Shown here: one piece after another, positions 24,666-33,521 of the stretch
How positions within the stretch are numbered: the first letter of the stretch is position 1
How the letters are laid out: the number at the start of each line of letters is the position of its first letter
Source of the DNA: Flavobacterium akiainvivens
Lineage (GTDB): Bacteria; Bacteroidota; Bacteroidia; Flavobacteriales; Flavobacteriaceae
DNA: 64,000 bases
Reading direction: 5' to 3'
NCBI RefSeq assembly: GCF_001278115.1
Contig: NZ_LIYD01000005.1
Location: 2,841,698-2,905,697 of the forward strand
Notes under the pieces: model-generated
What the model saw: only the letters and a program-made list of their open reading frames with translations
Databases searched by the model: none
What the model was told of the DNA's origin: nothing
Position numbers and translations under genes: made by a program

Positions 24666-25241
24666 ATGTCGCTAAAAAAAGCCTACCTTATTGTTATCCT
24701 TGTACTACTGGCTGACCAGATTAGTAAAATCTACGTAAAAACACACTTCATGCACGATGGGTTCACAGAGGTTTTTTCGTGGTTCAGGATACAGTTTATT
24801 GAAAACGAGGGTATGGCATGGGGCACCAAGATACCGGCATGGCTGGGCGGCAAAATAACCCTTACCCTTTTCAGGATTGGTGCAGTGGGCCTTATTGGCT
24901 GGTGGCTGTGGGATTCGGTTAAGAAAAAGCAGTCGCCTTACCTTATCACGTCAATCGCGCTGATACTTGCAGGTGCTTTTGGTAATATTATCGACTCTGT
25001 TTTTTATGGTGTAATATTCGAACACAGTATGGGCCAGGTTGCAGAATTCAGCACTGCAAACCACTACGGCAAATTGTTTGAAGGTAAGGTGGTAGATATG
25101 CTGTATTTCCCTATAGTTAAAGGCAGCGATGGCAATACACTTTTCTTTAATGCCATCTTTAACCTTGCCGATGCCGCAATATCTGTGGGTGTGGGCATAC
25201 TTATTGTGTTTAATAAAAAGGCATTCCCGAAGGCTGAGTAA
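24666..25241 (+). CDS. lspA: Lipoprotein signal peptidase (signal peptidase II)
   Basis: 191 residues from ATG 24666. An upstream in-frame start at 24645 lies within the promoter region and is rejected. It is a four-TM aspartic protease: DQISKIYVKTHF near the start, FIENEGMAWG, the catalytic Asp motifs GNIIDSVFYG and FNLADAAISVG. It cleaves the signal peptide of diacylglyceryl-modified lipoproteins in the inner membrane, several of which are encoded in this window. It is divergent from the efflux operon. A TATTTTTG box (24640-24647) lies 18 bp before the ATG. In many relatives lspA follows ileS and the dksA-like gene, but here they are 8 kb or more apart. Confidence 0.95.
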   Translation: MSLKKAYLIVILVLLADQISKIYVKTHFMHDGFTEVFSWFRIQFIENEGMAWGTKIPAWLGGKITLTLFRIGAVGLIGWWLWDSVKKKQSPYLITSIALILAGAFGNIIDSVFYGVIFEHSMGQVAEFSTANHYGKLFEGKVVDMLYFPIVKGSDGNTLFFNAIFNLADAAISVGVGILIVFNKKAFPKAE

Positions 25242-25329
25242 TCAGTGGTCAGTATTCAGATAGCAGGTGGCAGTTTTCAGTAGAGACAGATTGAATCTGT
25301 CTCACATAATTCTATCACACTTTACTGTG

Positions 25330-25366
25330 AGATTGCTCCACTCCGCTGCGCTCCGGTCGCAATGAC
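25330..25366 (-). repeat. Dispersed GATTGC...GCAATGAC repeat
   Basis: Begins GATTGCTCCACTCCGCTGCG and ends GTCGCAATGAC. It resembles the inverted form of the 9353-9383 repeat family. The preceding spacer, 25242-25300, holds CAGT-rich near-repeats and the short hairpin AGACAGATTGAATCTGTCT (25286-25304). Confidence 0.5.
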
Positions 25367-25375
25367 AAAAGTATC

Positions 25376-25939
25376 TTAAAACGCATATACCCTTTCAGGC
25401 GTAACGCAAAAATCAAGGGCTATATCCGTATCATTATGCGGAATTTCGCCCTCAGCGGCTTCAAAAAAACTTAAGCCCACCCTGATTACATCCGGCCTGC
25501 ATTCGTTCAGGAAACGGTCATAAAAACCCTTCCCGTAGCCCACGCGGTGGCCTTTGATATCAAACGCCAGTAGCGGCACAAACACCACATCCATTTTGGC
25601 AGAAGGCACCTCGAGGCCATCTACCGGTTCGGGTATGCCATAGGTGCTCAGTGCCAGTTTTGTGTTATCGGTAAGGAGGTAGTGCACCATGGTGCAGGTT
25701 TCAAAATCACTGCGCGACACCACTACTTCCTTATCCTTACCGGCCAGTATATTAAGCACCACGTCAGTATGTACCTCTTTTTGGTTTTCCATACTCAAAA
25801 AAAGGTGGTAATACGTTTTGTTCCAAATATCAAGCCCCAGCAGGCGGTTGGCAATGGCCAGGCTTTTTTGTTCTATTTCGTTAAGGGTAAGCACCTGGCG
25901 GAGGGCTTTGTAATGGGTACGCAGTTCTTTCTTGGTCAT
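25376..25939 (-). CDS. 5-formyltetrahydrofolate cyclo-ligase
   Basis: 187 residues from the ATG at 25939. An in-frame ATG at 25990 lies in the preceding terminator hairpin and is rejected. The N-terminus MTKKELRTHYKALRQVL, the middle VHTDVVLNILAGKDKEVVVS and the C-terminal nucleotide-binding motif FVPLLAFDIKGHRVGYGKGF-YDRFL are typical of the family (MTHFS/YgfA). It uses ATP to convert 5-formyl-THF to 5,10-methenyl-THF. A TAnnTTTG box (TATATTTG, 25950-25943) ends 3 bp before the ATG, so the mRNA may be leaderless. Confidence 0.93.
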   Translation of the reverse strand: MTKKELRTHYKALRQVLTLNEIEQKSLAIANRLLGLDIWNKTYYHLFLSMENQKEVHTDVVLNILAGKDKEVVVSRSDFETCTMVHYLLTDNTKLALSTYGIPEPVDGLEVPSAKMDVVFVPLLAFDIKGHRVGYGKGFYDRFLNECRPDVIRVGLSFFEAAEGEIPHNDTDIALDFCVTPERVYAF

Positions 25940-25953
25940 GTACAAATATAAAA

Positions 25954-25984
25954 AAATCCCGCAGGCTTGTGGCCAGCGGGATTT
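25954..25984 (-). terminator. Terminator of the amino-acid permease gene
   Basis: AAATCCCGC (25954-25962) pairs with GCGGGATTT (25976-25984), followed on the minus strand by TTTTTATATTT. It lies 32 bp after the permease stop and only 15 bp before the next start codon on the same strand. Confidence 0.85.
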
Positions 25985-26016
25985 CAGCAAATATGTGTTT
26001 GTTGTTTTAAGCTTTA

Positions 26017-27459
26017 TTAGTTATTGGGCACGTTACTGTTCTTTTTACCGTAGGCAAAATAAATAATAACACCCAGCGCCATCCAGATGAAAAGCCTTAA
26101 CCAGCTTTCTGCCGGAAGGGCATACATAAGGTACAGGCATACTACAATACCGGCAACAGGCACAAACGGCACAAGCGGGGTGCGGAATGAACGTGGTGCA
26201 TCTGGCATTTTTTTACGCATAATAAGCACACCCACACACACAAGGCAAAATGCCAGTAGGGTGCCAATACTTACCATGTGGCCCAAATCGCTTACCGGCA
26301 CAAAACCCGCAAAAAGGCATACAAATACCATAAAGAACAGGTTGGTTTTCCACGGGGTGCGGAATTTAGGGTGAATATCACTAAAGAATTTAGGCAGTAG
26401 CCCGTCGTTACTCATTGAGTAAAACACACGGCTCTGGCCCATAAGCATTACAAGGATTACTGATGTATACCCTGCAAGGATGGCTATAATAAGCCCCGTT
26501 TGAAGAAAATCATAACCGGTAACAGCAAACGCCGTAGCTGCCGGTTTGGCATCGCCTGCAAACATATGGTAAGGCACAAGGCCTGTCATTACGTGGGCAA
26601 ACAATACATAAAGGATAGTACACACCACAAGCGAACCCAGTATACCAATAGGCATACCTTTTTGTGGGTTTTTAGCCTCCTGAGCAGCAGTAGAAACGGC
26701 ATCAAAACCAATAAAGGCAAAGAATACCGTGGCGGCGCCGGTGGCAATACCACTCCAGCCAAATTCGCCTTTAACGCCAGTATTTTCAGGAATGTATGGG
26801 GTATAGTTGGCTTCGTCTATAAAGCTCCAGCCAAGGATAATAAACAGTAATACCACAGCCACTTTTACCACAACAAGAATATTGTTCATGGTAGCCGATT
26901 CTTTTGTGCCCCTTATAAGCAGCAGCGATAGCAGCGATACAATAAAAATGGCAGGCAGGTTTATAATACCGCCTTCAACAGTAACACCATTAACCGTAAG
27001 TGTTTCCCATGGCGAACAGCTTAATTCAAGCGGTATGTGTATGTTGTATTTAGATAAAAGTTCGAGCAAATACCTCGACCAGCTAACCCCTACTGTTGCG
27101 GCACCAAGGGCATACTCCAGCACAAGGTCCCACCCTATTATCCAGGCCATAAATTCGCCCATTGTGGCATAGCTATAGGTATAAGCACTACCTGCAACGG
27201 GTATCATACTGGCAAACTCGGCATAACAAAGGCCTGCAAAGGCACAACCCACAGCCGCCATAATAAAAGAGATGGTAACGGCAGGGCCTGCGTGTTCGGC
27301 CGCGGCAATACCGGTTAATGAAAACAAGCCTGCACCTATAATAGCGCCAATGCCCAGTGCTACAAGGGCTCCTGACGACAGCGTGCGCTTAAGGCCCTTT
27401 TCAGACTCATCGGCTTCAGATAATAAGAGAGATAATGATTTCTTCTTCCAGATTGACAT
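26017..27459 (-). CDS. APC superfamily amino-acid permease (cationic amino-acid transporter type)
   Basis: 480 residues, 12-13 predicted TM segments. The N-terminal signature is KRTLSSGALVALGIGAIIGA GLF (TM1, substrate-binding GIGAIIGAGLF). Other family features are FAFIGFDAVSTAAQEAKNPQ (TM6 region, residues about 246-265), MSNDGLLPKFFSDIHPKFRT-P and the extra C-terminal helices seen in CAT-type transporters. It imports amino acids across the inner membrane. The exact substrate is not determined. It is monocistronic with a terminator downstream. Confidence 0.92.
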   Translation of the reverse strand: MSIWKKKSLSLLLSEADESEKGLKRTLSSGALVALGIGAIIGAGLFSLTGIAAAEHAGPAVTISFIMAAVGCAFAGLCYAEFASMIPVAGSAYTYSYATMGEFMAWIIGWDLVLEYALGAATVGVSWSRYLLELLSKYNIHIPLELSCSPWETLTVNGVTVEGGIINLPAIFIVSLLSLLLIRGTKESATMNNILVVVKVAVVLLFIILGWSFIDEANYTPYIPENTGVKGEFGWSGIATGAATVFFAFIGFDAVSTAAQEAKNPQKGMPIGILGSLVVCTILYVLFAHVMTGLVPYHMFAGDAKPAATAFAVTGYDFLQTGLIIAILAGYTSVILVMLMGQSRVFYSMSNDGLLPKFFSDIHPKFRTPWKTNLFFMVFVCLFAGFVPVSDLGHMVSIGTLLAFCLVCVGVLIMRKKMPDAPRSFRTPLVPFVPVAGIVVCLYLMYALPAESWLRLFIWMALGVIIYFAYGKKNSNVPNN

Positions 27460-27573
27460 ATATAGTTGTTAGTTATAGTTTAGAAGTCCCAAATATAGCC
27501 TTTTCCTATTTATTACAATAATTTTAACAAATTAATATCTGTTACTGCATTTTTATTGTACTGATTTTAAACA

Positions 27574-27607
27574 CCAAACCCACTTTACGGGTATAAAGTG
27601 GGTTTGG
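27574..27607. terminator. Strong hairpin downstream of the 134-residue protein gene
   Basis: CCAAACCCACTTTA (27574-27587), loop of 6, TAAAGTGGGTTTGG (27594-27607), a perfect 14-bp stem. It lies 25 bp after the stop at 27633 on the minus strand. The flanking T-run is weak (TGTTTAAAAT), so termination is likely but not certain. Its other side faces the permease gene's promoter region. Confidence 0.6.
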
Positions 27608-27632
27608 TATAAAAATACTCGATAAACAAAAA

Positions 27633-28037
27633 TTATGATTTCTTCCTGCTGCGGGTGGTTTTAGGCTTCGCTTCTTCAGCGGGGGCCTCCTGTGCAGGGG
27701 TTTCAGTTGCTTCTTCAGCTTCTGCAATAATTTCTTCCACTATTGCAACGGTTTCGGCATTCTCTTCGGCTACAACCTCAGCGGCCTCATGATATTCCTC
27801 AACCTCAGCCTCGCTTAAAAAGCGAATGTCTTTATAGGTTATTTCAAGAAGGCTACCGCTAACGGCCTCTTCTATAAGGCCAAAGAACTTTTCGTTGCCT
27901 TTGCCATTTACGTTAGTGCCCCACAGGTGAAAGTAACCGTATTTCTTAACTTCTTTCTTTGTGGTTTTCTTGCCTTTTTTTGCCTTGGTTTTTTCTACTA
28001 CGGTAAATTCAACCAGCCTTAAATCTTCCCTATTCAT
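27633..28037 (-). CDS. Conserved small protein with acidic tail, unknown function
   Basis: 134 residues. The N-terminal 75 residues form a compact domain (REDLRLVEFTVVEKT, KYGYFHLWGTNVNGKGNEKF, LIEEAVSGSLLEITYKDIRF). It is followed by a low-complexity Glu/Ala tail (residues about 80-125) and a basic end KTTRSRKKS. A Lys-rich loop (KAKKGKKTTKKEVKK) lies near the start. I do not recognise a named family. The composition suggests a cytoplasmic, possibly nucleic-acid- or ribosome-associated protein, but that is conjecture. Confidence 0.6.
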   Translation of the reverse strand: MNREDLRLVEFTVVEKTKAKKGKKTTKKEVKKYGYFHLWGTNVNGKGNEKFFGLIEEAVSGSLLEITYKDIRFLSEAEVEEYHEAAEVVAEENAETVAIVEEIIAEAEEATETPAQEAPAEEAKPKTTRSRKKS

Positions 28038-28155
28038 CTTGCTTGTTTAATTTTACAATTAATTTACGCAAACTTAACGTATCGCAAACAAAAAATTTAC
28101 ATTTCAATGTTAAGGATTGCGGTAACCCCAAAAACTTAACATTGGAAGATAATTC

Positions 28156-28362
28156 TTATTCTTTTTTGCCCTGCTCCAATTCTTTCATAAGCTGTTTTAT
28201 AAAGAAATACACCACTACTGCATTTGCCAGCCCCAGGTAAACGGATACCGCTATAGCCTCGAAATTGCTGGTAGAAGGTGAAAAGGCCTTCTCAAAAAAA
28301 AACAAGGTTATAAGTGCGCTAATCCAAAACAGGATAAACGCAGGAGTTAATATCTTTTTCAT
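28156..28362 (-). CDS. Small membrane protein with two transmembrane segments
   Basis: 68 residues from the ATG at 28362, preferred over one at 28383 that overlaps the upstream gene. MKKILTPAFILFWISALITL is TM1. AIAVSVYLGLANAVVVYFF is TM2. The basic/acidic end reads KQLMKELEQGKKE. It starts 11 bp after the stop of the esterase gene, so the two are probably co-transcribed. Function unknown. Confidence 0.6.
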   Translation of the reverse strand: MKKILTPAFILFWISALITLFFFEKAFSPSTSNFEAIAVSVYLGLANAVVVYFFIKQLMKELEQGKKE

Positions 28363-28373
28363 ATGGTAAGGTT

Positions 28374-29288
28374 TTAATCGCAAAATCCGTATTTATCATC
28401 TTTGTCGCCTTTTTTGCCCGTGGTTACTACAGTGTGCTCATAAAAATGTTCTTTTTTAAGCACACGGTCCATAAAGCTTACCACACCGGCCTGGTCTTTG
28501 GCAAACATCTCATCGCTATACTCGTGCCCGCCGCCGCAGTAGGTAACCATGCGTGCTGTGCCCTGTAATTCGGCTACGTGCTTGAAGATAGAATACCCGC
28601 CAAAAAACATAAGCCACCCGCTTGCATTTGTGGGGCAGTAATGGTGTGCGGCATTATCATAAGGTACAACAGGATCTACACTGCCGTGGAAAAACAGCAT
28701 GGGCAGCAGGTTTTGTTTGGTAATAAGGTTCAGGTCCATTACAGCTCCCGAGCCCGATATTACACCGGCATACTTAAAATCAGCCGGAAGCTTTTGGGGG
28801 TACAGCGCCATAAGGTTCCTGTCCCAATAGGCGGCGTGCAGCACGGTTTCGGCACCGGCGCTGCTGCCTGATATAAATATTTTATTGGTATCAATGTTAT
28901 ACTTCCCTGCTTCTTTTATAAGATAAAGGGTGGCCTGCCACAGCTGGTTGGCCGCAATCTGGAATGCCTTAACCTTTTCGGGCACCTGGCCGCCGCAGCT
29001 AAAGTTTTTATCTTTCATGTACAGCGTGTAGGTTATGGTAGCTGCCACATAGCCGTGTTGTGATGCATAGCCGCATATATGGTGGCCGTCTTTGCGCTGG
29101 CCGCCGCTAAACCCCCCGCCGTGCACGTGTATAAGCAGCGGTAGTTTTTCTTTCGATTTTTCTTTGGGCACAAACAGGTCGAGCTCCAGTTTGGTAGAGT
29201 CGTTTACAAAATAGGTAAGGGTTTTAAAATCCTGGGCGCTTGTGGCAAAACCGGCAAGAGCTGCAAAAAACAGGAGTATTTTTTTCAT
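28374..29288 (-). CDS. Exported alpha/beta-hydrolase (carboxylesterase/HSL-like)
   Basis: 304 residues. Signal peptide MKKILLFFAALAGFATSAQ. The oxyanion-hole motif HVHGGGFSGGQR (residues about 54-65), the nucleophile elbow ISGSSAGAETVLHA (Ser near 142), the acid FFHGSVDPVVPYDN and the His in YCGGGHEYSDEMF complete the catalytic triad. It probably hydrolyses short esters in the periplasm or outside the cell. Nearby genes are on the same strand, but no pathway link is evident. Confidence 0.87.
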   Translation of the reverse strand: MKKILLFFAALAGFATSAQDFKTLTYFVNDSTKLELDLFVPKEKSKEKLPLLIHVHGGGFSGGQRKDGHHICGYASQHGYVAATITYTLYMKDKNFSCGGQVPEKVKAFQIAANQLWQATLYLIKEAGKYNIDTNKIFISGSSAGAETVLHAAYWDRNLMALYPQKLPADFKYAGVISGSGAVMDLNLITKQNLLPMLFFHGSVDPVVPYDNAAHHYCPTNASGWLMFFGGYSIFKHVAELQGTARMVTYCGGGHEYSDEMFAKDQAGVVSFMDRVLKKEHFYEHTVVTTGKKGDKDDKYGFCD

Positions 29289-29340
29289 TATTGAGAATTT
29301 GGTTCTTACAAACTTAGCAAATTCCCATCAATACTATTCC

Positions 29341-30201
29341 TTATTCTTTCTCAAGCTCTTTATTAAACCCCATTTTGATGTAGTCTTTTTCCCTTTGGTT
29401 GAGCGCGCGCCCTTTTATTTCGGCATAAATAGCAAGGGCATCTTCCATCTTGTTTACACCTATATCATAACAGGCACTACCCCATTGATACAGCGCCACA
29501 GCAAGGTTTGTAGTAAACACTCCCGGCTTAATCTGCAATCCATCCATTTCTTTGCCTTTTATGGGTATAAAAAAGTCAAAATCGCCCCCTTCAGCAGTTT
29601 GTTTGATAACATACGCCTTTGTTTCGGCCTGGGTCATAATCATCATGCCCGACAGCTGTGCACCCGCAACTTTTTCTGCCTCGATTATAGCAAAAACCTC
29701 TTTACGTATTTCTTCATTAGGTATAATGCTATACTTTTTACCGTTAAAGGTAAGCTGGCCGTTAGCTATGGCCGCTTTAGGGTCATAACCGTTAGCCACC
29801 AGCTCTTCGGCGCGCAGCTGAGATATATCGCCCTTTGCCTTTAAATCAAACTCACGGGTTTTACCCGTTGCCGGATATACTAAAAACAACTGCCTTTTTG
29901 GGTACAGCCTTACCATTATAAGGCCAAGTGCCTGCTGGTTTTTAGCAACTACATATGATTCTGCCGGAAGCTCTACAGCGGCTTTAGCCACCTGTACCAC
30001 AGTAGGCGTATCGGCAATATACACCGATGAACCTTTGTTTTCAAGGTTATTGCCCATTGTGTAGTAATTAGAAACTATGGTAAGGCCGTTTACCACTTCT
30101 TCGTTGGTTATAACCGAATTAAAAACAGGGTTGCCGTTACCGTCTTTTTGGCAAAATGCCGCCTGAGCCAGCAGGAGAGTGAACAGGAGGAGTTTTTTCA
30201 T
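29341..30201 (-). CDS. Secreted protein of unknown function
   Basis: 286 residues from the ATG at 30201 (MKKLLLFTLLLAQAAFCQKD). A longer frame starting at 30222 is rejected because the signal peptide would be buried. The mature protein contains VVAKNQQALGLIMVRLYPKR, ELVANGYDPKAAIANGQLTF, a lysine-rich NGKKYSIIPNEE and an amphipathic C-terminal part ending GRALNQREKDYIKMGFNKEL. No known domain was recognised. Likely periplasmic. Confidence 0.7.
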   Translation of the reverse strand: MKKLLLFTLLLAQAAFCQKDGNGNPVFNSVITNEEVVNGLTIVSNYYTMGNNLENKGSSVYIADTPTVVQVAKAAVELPAESYVVAKNQQALGLIMVRLYPKRQLFLVYPATGKTREFDLKAKGDISQLRAEELVANGYDPKAAIANGQLTFNGKKYSIIPNEEIRKEVFAIIEAEKVAGAQLSGMMIMTQAETKAYVIKQTAEGGDFDFFIPIKGKEMDGLQIKPGVFTTNLAVALYQWGSACYDIGVNKMEDALAIYAEIKGRALNQREKDYIKMGFNKELEKE

Positions 30202-30243
30202 TATTGAGAATTGTTTGCACAAACTTAGTAAATTGCATCCATC

Positions 30244-31089
30244 TTAAGACGCTATTTCATGTGAAGACGAAGGTATTTGATGGCTTTTCTTTAAAATATT
30301 CTTCGGCAGCTTTTTAAGCAATCGCTTTGGCAGTAGCGGATGCACCAGCTGCCCTATATAATGCTCAGGGAATTTTTCTTTAATACCGGTGGCTTCCGGC
30401 TCATAACCCGGGCTGTAATGCGTGCCGAAAATAACATCCATAAGTGGGCTTATATTGGCATAATTGCCGCGGTCGCGCTCCAGGTCGTGGTGCCAGTGGT
30501 GCATTTCGGGCGAACCGATTATGTATTTAAGAACGCCAATATTAAGCCGTACATTGCTGTGTATGTATATGGCCCAGATGCCCCTGAAGGCCACCAGTAT
30601 CCCCAGCACATTTAGGTCAAAACCCATAATAAATGCAGGCAGGTTTATAAGCGTTATGGTATAAACGGAGTCCAGCGGATGCTCGCGGTGGGCGGCAAGC
30701 CAGTCAAGGTGCGGGGCGCTGTGGTGCACTTTATGAAACCGCCACAAAAAATCTACCCTGTGCTGCAGCCTGTGCCCCCAATAAATAAGCAGGTCGCTAA
30801 ACACAATTACCTCAACACACTGCAGCCAGAACGGCTGGCTTTGTATGGCGCTTCTTACCGCTACGGGCATAATGCCCTCTATACGGCCTGCAAAGTAGCC
30901 TATGGCGGCAAGCACAAGGCCGTTCCACAGCAGATATTGGCCCAGGAAGTAACACATATCGAGCCCCCACTGGCGGCGGAATATTTTTTGCCCGGGCTTT
31001 GCAGGAAATACCTTTTCCATAGGGATAAACACCAGCGACAGGAACACAAAACAAACACCGGTAAACGGAAGCATATTAAGAAAATCCAT
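30244..31089 (-). CDS. Sterol desaturase/fatty-acid hydroxylase superfamily membrane enzyme
   Basis: 281 residues from ATG 31089. Several TM segments and the di-iron His clusters: HRLQHRVDFLWRFHKVHHSA, then HLDWLAAHREHPLDS, and further on SPEMHHWHHDLERDRGNYAN. Such proteins hydroxylate or desaturate lipids or carotenoids at a non-haem di-iron centre. In Bacteroidota related enzymes act on fatty acids or carotenoids. The substrate here is not defined. The start codon follows the TAG of the upstream gene by one base, so they are coupled. A longer frame into the upstream gene is rejected. Confidence 0.88.
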   Translation of the reverse strand: MDFLNMLPFTGVCFVFLSLVFIPMEKVFPAKPGQKIFRRQWGLDMCYFLGQYLLWNGLVLAAIGYFAGRIEGIMPVAVRSAIQSQPFWLQCVEVIVFSDLLIYWGHRLQHRVDFLWRFHKVHHSAPHLDWLAAHREHPLDSVYTITLINLPAFIMGFDLNVLGILVAFRGIWAIYIHSNVRLNIGVLKYIIGSPEMHHWHHDLERDRGNYANISPLMDVIFGTHYSPGYEPEATGIKEKFPEHYIGQLVHPLLPKRLLKKLPKNILKKSHQIPSSSHEIAS

Positions 31090-31090
31090 A

Positions 31091-31555
31091 CTACTGTTTT
31101 TTACTTTTACGCACAGGCCTGGTTGTTGCCCTAACACTATCGGCAAGTACACCATCAACAATTTCCCGCACTTCAATCACAGGCCCGGTCCCGGCAAGCT
31201 TAGAAAACTTTGCCGATGGTATCATAACTTTTGATGAAGGGAAAAAAGAAGGGTTTTCAATTTCAATATTCTTAGCCTTAAGCAATGAATCCATGTGCCT
31301 GCGCATTTGTGGGCTTGCGGGTATAGCAACTTTAGAAGATGACATAATAATCCTGTCTATTTCTGCAATAGAATCGGCTTTTTTTCTAAAAAAGCTTTCC
31401 GGAGATTCATCAGTAACCGCGCCGCCGTTATGGCTGCCCTGGTATGTGCCATTGGCATTGCCCGTAAAGTAACCGGACTGGTATAACACAAAAACACTTA
31501 TACCCGAAACAAACAGGCTAAGTGCCATAACTTTTTTAAGGAGGTGATTTTTCAT
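31091..31555 (-). CDS. Small anchored envelope protein, unknown function
   Basis: 154 residues. One N-terminal TM anchor (KKVMALSLFVSGISVFVLYQ), then a periplasmic, Ser/Lys-rich region: FFRKKADSIAEIDRIIMSSS, MRRHMDSLLKAKNIEIENPS, and two similar phrases SSKVAIPASPQ and SSKVMIPSAK. The C-terminus is basic. No family recognised. The stop codon abuts the sterol desaturase start, so the two form an operon. Confidence 0.65.
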   Translation of the reverse strand: MKNHLLKKVMALSLFVSGISVFVLYQSGYFTGNANGTYQGSHNGGAVTDESPESFFRKKADSIAEIDRIIMSSSKVAIPASPQMRRHMDSLLKAKNIEIENPSFFPSSKVMIPSAKFSKLAGTGPVIEVREIVDGVLADSVRATTRPVRKSKKQ

Positions 31556-31611
31556 ACTGGTAAGGTTTGTTATATCAAACGGAAATGTATGAAAAATATT
31601 CTATCCCACTG

Positions 31612-32817
31612 CTAATCAACAGGAAGTATAATGGTAAAGGTAGTACCCACGCCCGGCTGGCTTACCACACTAATGTGGCCGCCATGATGCTCTACTATTT
31701 TTTTGCACAGCGCCAGGCCTATACCCGTACCGGCATTATTGGTAAGGCGTTTAAACATTTTAAAAACCTGATCGGCATACTGGGGGTCAAAACCCTGTCC
31801 GTTGTCTTTAAAGGTTATAATGGTGTAGTTGTGTTCCTGCCTAAGCTCCGGGTACTGCGCCGCCATAAATGCCGATAGTGGCTGTGCACTAACTTTTATA
31901 AGCGGGGTTTGGCTGCAAAACTTAATGGCATTGCCCATAAGGTTGTTAAACAGCTGGTGTATTTGTATGGGTATACCTTTTACTGTGCCCAGCCCTTTGG
32001 TTTTTATGGTAACGCCTTTTTCCAGTATCAGGAGGTCAAAATCTTCTTTAATACCTTCAAATACCTGGTTGAGGCACACGTCTTCAAAAAGTTCTTCGGT
32101 TACCGATACCTGGCTGTATTTAAGTACGTCTTTTATAAGCTGCGACATGCGTTTTGCCGATGCCGATATCCGGTCGAGGTGGCGCAGGGCGGCCTCCTTA
32201 TCGTCGAGATTATTGTGCAGCATTTCGGCAAATACCTGTATTTTGCGCAGGGGTTCCTGCAGGTCGTGGCTGGCTATGTAGGCATATTCTTCAAGCTGCT
32301 TGTTGCGCAGCTCAATGCTGCGGGCATACTCCTGAATCTGGTCTTCGGCAAGCTTGCGCTCGGTAAGGTCGCGCGTTACTTTACTAAAGCCAATAATATT
32401 ATTATCGGCATCGTGCAGGCCGGTTATAACCACCGACCCCCAAAACGTGGTACCGTCGCTACGCAGGCGCCAGCCCTCATGAGTGGCACGGCCTGTGGTG
32501 TAGGCTTCGTTTATAAGGCGTTCGGGCAATTGGTCTTCCCGGTCGCTATCCAGGTAAAAAACACGGAAGTTGCGGCCTACAATTTCTTTTTCGGTATAGC
32601 CCTTAATTTTCTGGGCACCCCGGTTCCAGTTTTGAATGTTGCCGTCTATATCAAGCAGCAGTATGGCATAATCCTGCACTTCCTCAATCATCTTGTGGTA
32701 GCGTTCTTCGCTTTCGCGCAGGTTGAGTTCGCTTTCCTGAACGTGGTTTTGCAACTGTTCAGATAACGTCCTATAATTAGGAGGACTAGACAGAGGATTA
32801 TCCATAGTGGTATTCAA
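31612..32817 (-). CDS. PAS-domain sensor histidine kinase
   Basis: 401 residues with no TM segment, hence cytoplasmic. A short coiled coil is followed by a PAS domain (residues about 38-155: EVQDYAILLLDIDGNIQNWN, GRNFRVFYLDSD, plus a PAC segment ending GFSKVTRDLTERKLAE). The HisKA box ASHDLQEPLRKIQ holds the phospho-accepting His near residue 183. The HATPase domain has N-box LFNNLMGNAIKFC, G1 FKDNGQGFDP and G2 GTGIGLALCKKI. This bacteriophytochrome-like HWE/HisKA class usually works with single-domain receivers, and one is encoded 44 bp upstream on the same strand. Confidence 0.93.
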   Translation of the reverse strand: MNTTMDNPLSSPPNYRTLSEQLQNHVQESELNLRESEERYHKMIEEVQDYAILLLDIDGNIQNWNRGAQKIKGYTEKEIVGRNFRVFYLDSDREDQLPERLINEAYTTGRATHEGWRLRSDGTTFWGSVVITGLHDADNNIIGFSKVTRDLTERKLAEDQIQEYARSIELRNKQLEEYAYIASHDLQEPLRKIQVFAEMLHNNLDDKEAALRHLDRISASAKRMSQLIKDVLKYSQVSVTEELFEDVCLNQVFEGIKEDFDLLILEKGVTIKTKGLGTVKGIPIQIHQLFNNLMGNAIKFCSQTPLIKVSAQPLSAFMAAQYPELRQEHNYTIITFKDNGQGFDPQYADQVFKMFKRLTNNAGTGIGLALCKKIVEHHGGHISVVSQPGVGTTFTIILPVD

Positions 32818-32860
32818 AATTTAAATACGGGGGCTCACTAAGTTAATGCTTTTTTATAAA

Positions 32861-33277
32861 TTATGCAGTAACCTCAATAAAATACTCAATAGCCTTGCCG
32901 GTCATTATATCGCTTAAAATATCGCTAAGGGCAGAAAGGCTGGTGGGTTTTACTAAAAAATAAGAAGCTCCGGCCTTTAATGTATCTTCAGCGTCCTGCT
33001 TGCTTGAAGATGTTGTATAAATAATAGCCGGTATATCTTTAAGGCGGTCTATTTTCTTAATTTCCTCAAGGCATTTGCCACCCTGCATATAGGGCATATT
33101 AAGGTCGATAAAAATAAAATCGGGCTGGGCTCCTTCGGCAAGCTTTTCAAGGGCATCAGGCCCGTTGGCCGATGTTATAAGCTTCGCATCGGGTTCTGCC
33201 GTTTTTAGGGCAATGGCAAAAATGTCTCGGTCATCTTCATCATCATCAATCAACAGTAAAGTGGGGTACTTCGCCAT
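32861..33277 (-). CDS. Single-domain response regulator (Rcp/CheY-like receiver)
   Basis: 138 residues from ATG 33277. A longer in-frame start at 33352 is rejected because it gives a Cys/Tyr-rich head. The acidic pocket is LLLIDDDEDDRDIFAIAL. The phosphorylated Asp is in PDFIFIDLNMPYMQGG, the switch Thr in IIYTTSSSKQ, and Lys in YFLVKPTSLS. There is no output domain, so it probably acts as a phospho-relay or by protein contact. It directly precedes the PAS histidine kinase gene on the same strand. It is paralogous to the receiver at 37741. Confidence 0.9.
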   Translation of the reverse strand: MAKYPTLLLIDDDEDDRDIFAIALKTAEPDAKLITSANGPDALEKLAEGAQPDFIFIDLNMPYMQGGKCLEEIKKIDRLKDIPAIIYTTSSSKQDAEDTLKAGASYFLVKPTSLSALSDILSDIMTGKAIEYFIEVTA

Positions 33278-33521
33278 GGGGTAAATGTGGTAGTTTTTTA
33301 TGTACGCGGACAAATGTATACATTTTAACATCTTAAAAAAACAAAAACCCACTCAATTAGTGGATTTTGTATTTAAATTATAACTATTTTGTAAAATCCT
33401 ATAACAAATTCTGACTAATAACGTTTGCGCTTGACGGCCAAAATGTAAGTTAGCATTAATTTCCACCCGCTCTTAAAAAAATTCATTACATTCGCAAATT
33501 GATTTTTTGAACCTGACTATA

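Noticed and set aside
25286..25304. AGACAGATTGAATCTGTCT hairpin as a terminator for lspA
   Set aside because: There is no T-run after it and it lies in a repeat-rich spacer, 45 bp beyond the stop. Similar sequences occur in junk spacers.
31909..32766. 285-codon plus-strand frame opposite the PAS histidine kinase
   Set aside because: It is antisense to the kinase, which has all its catalytic boxes. The protein has no domain-like pattern.
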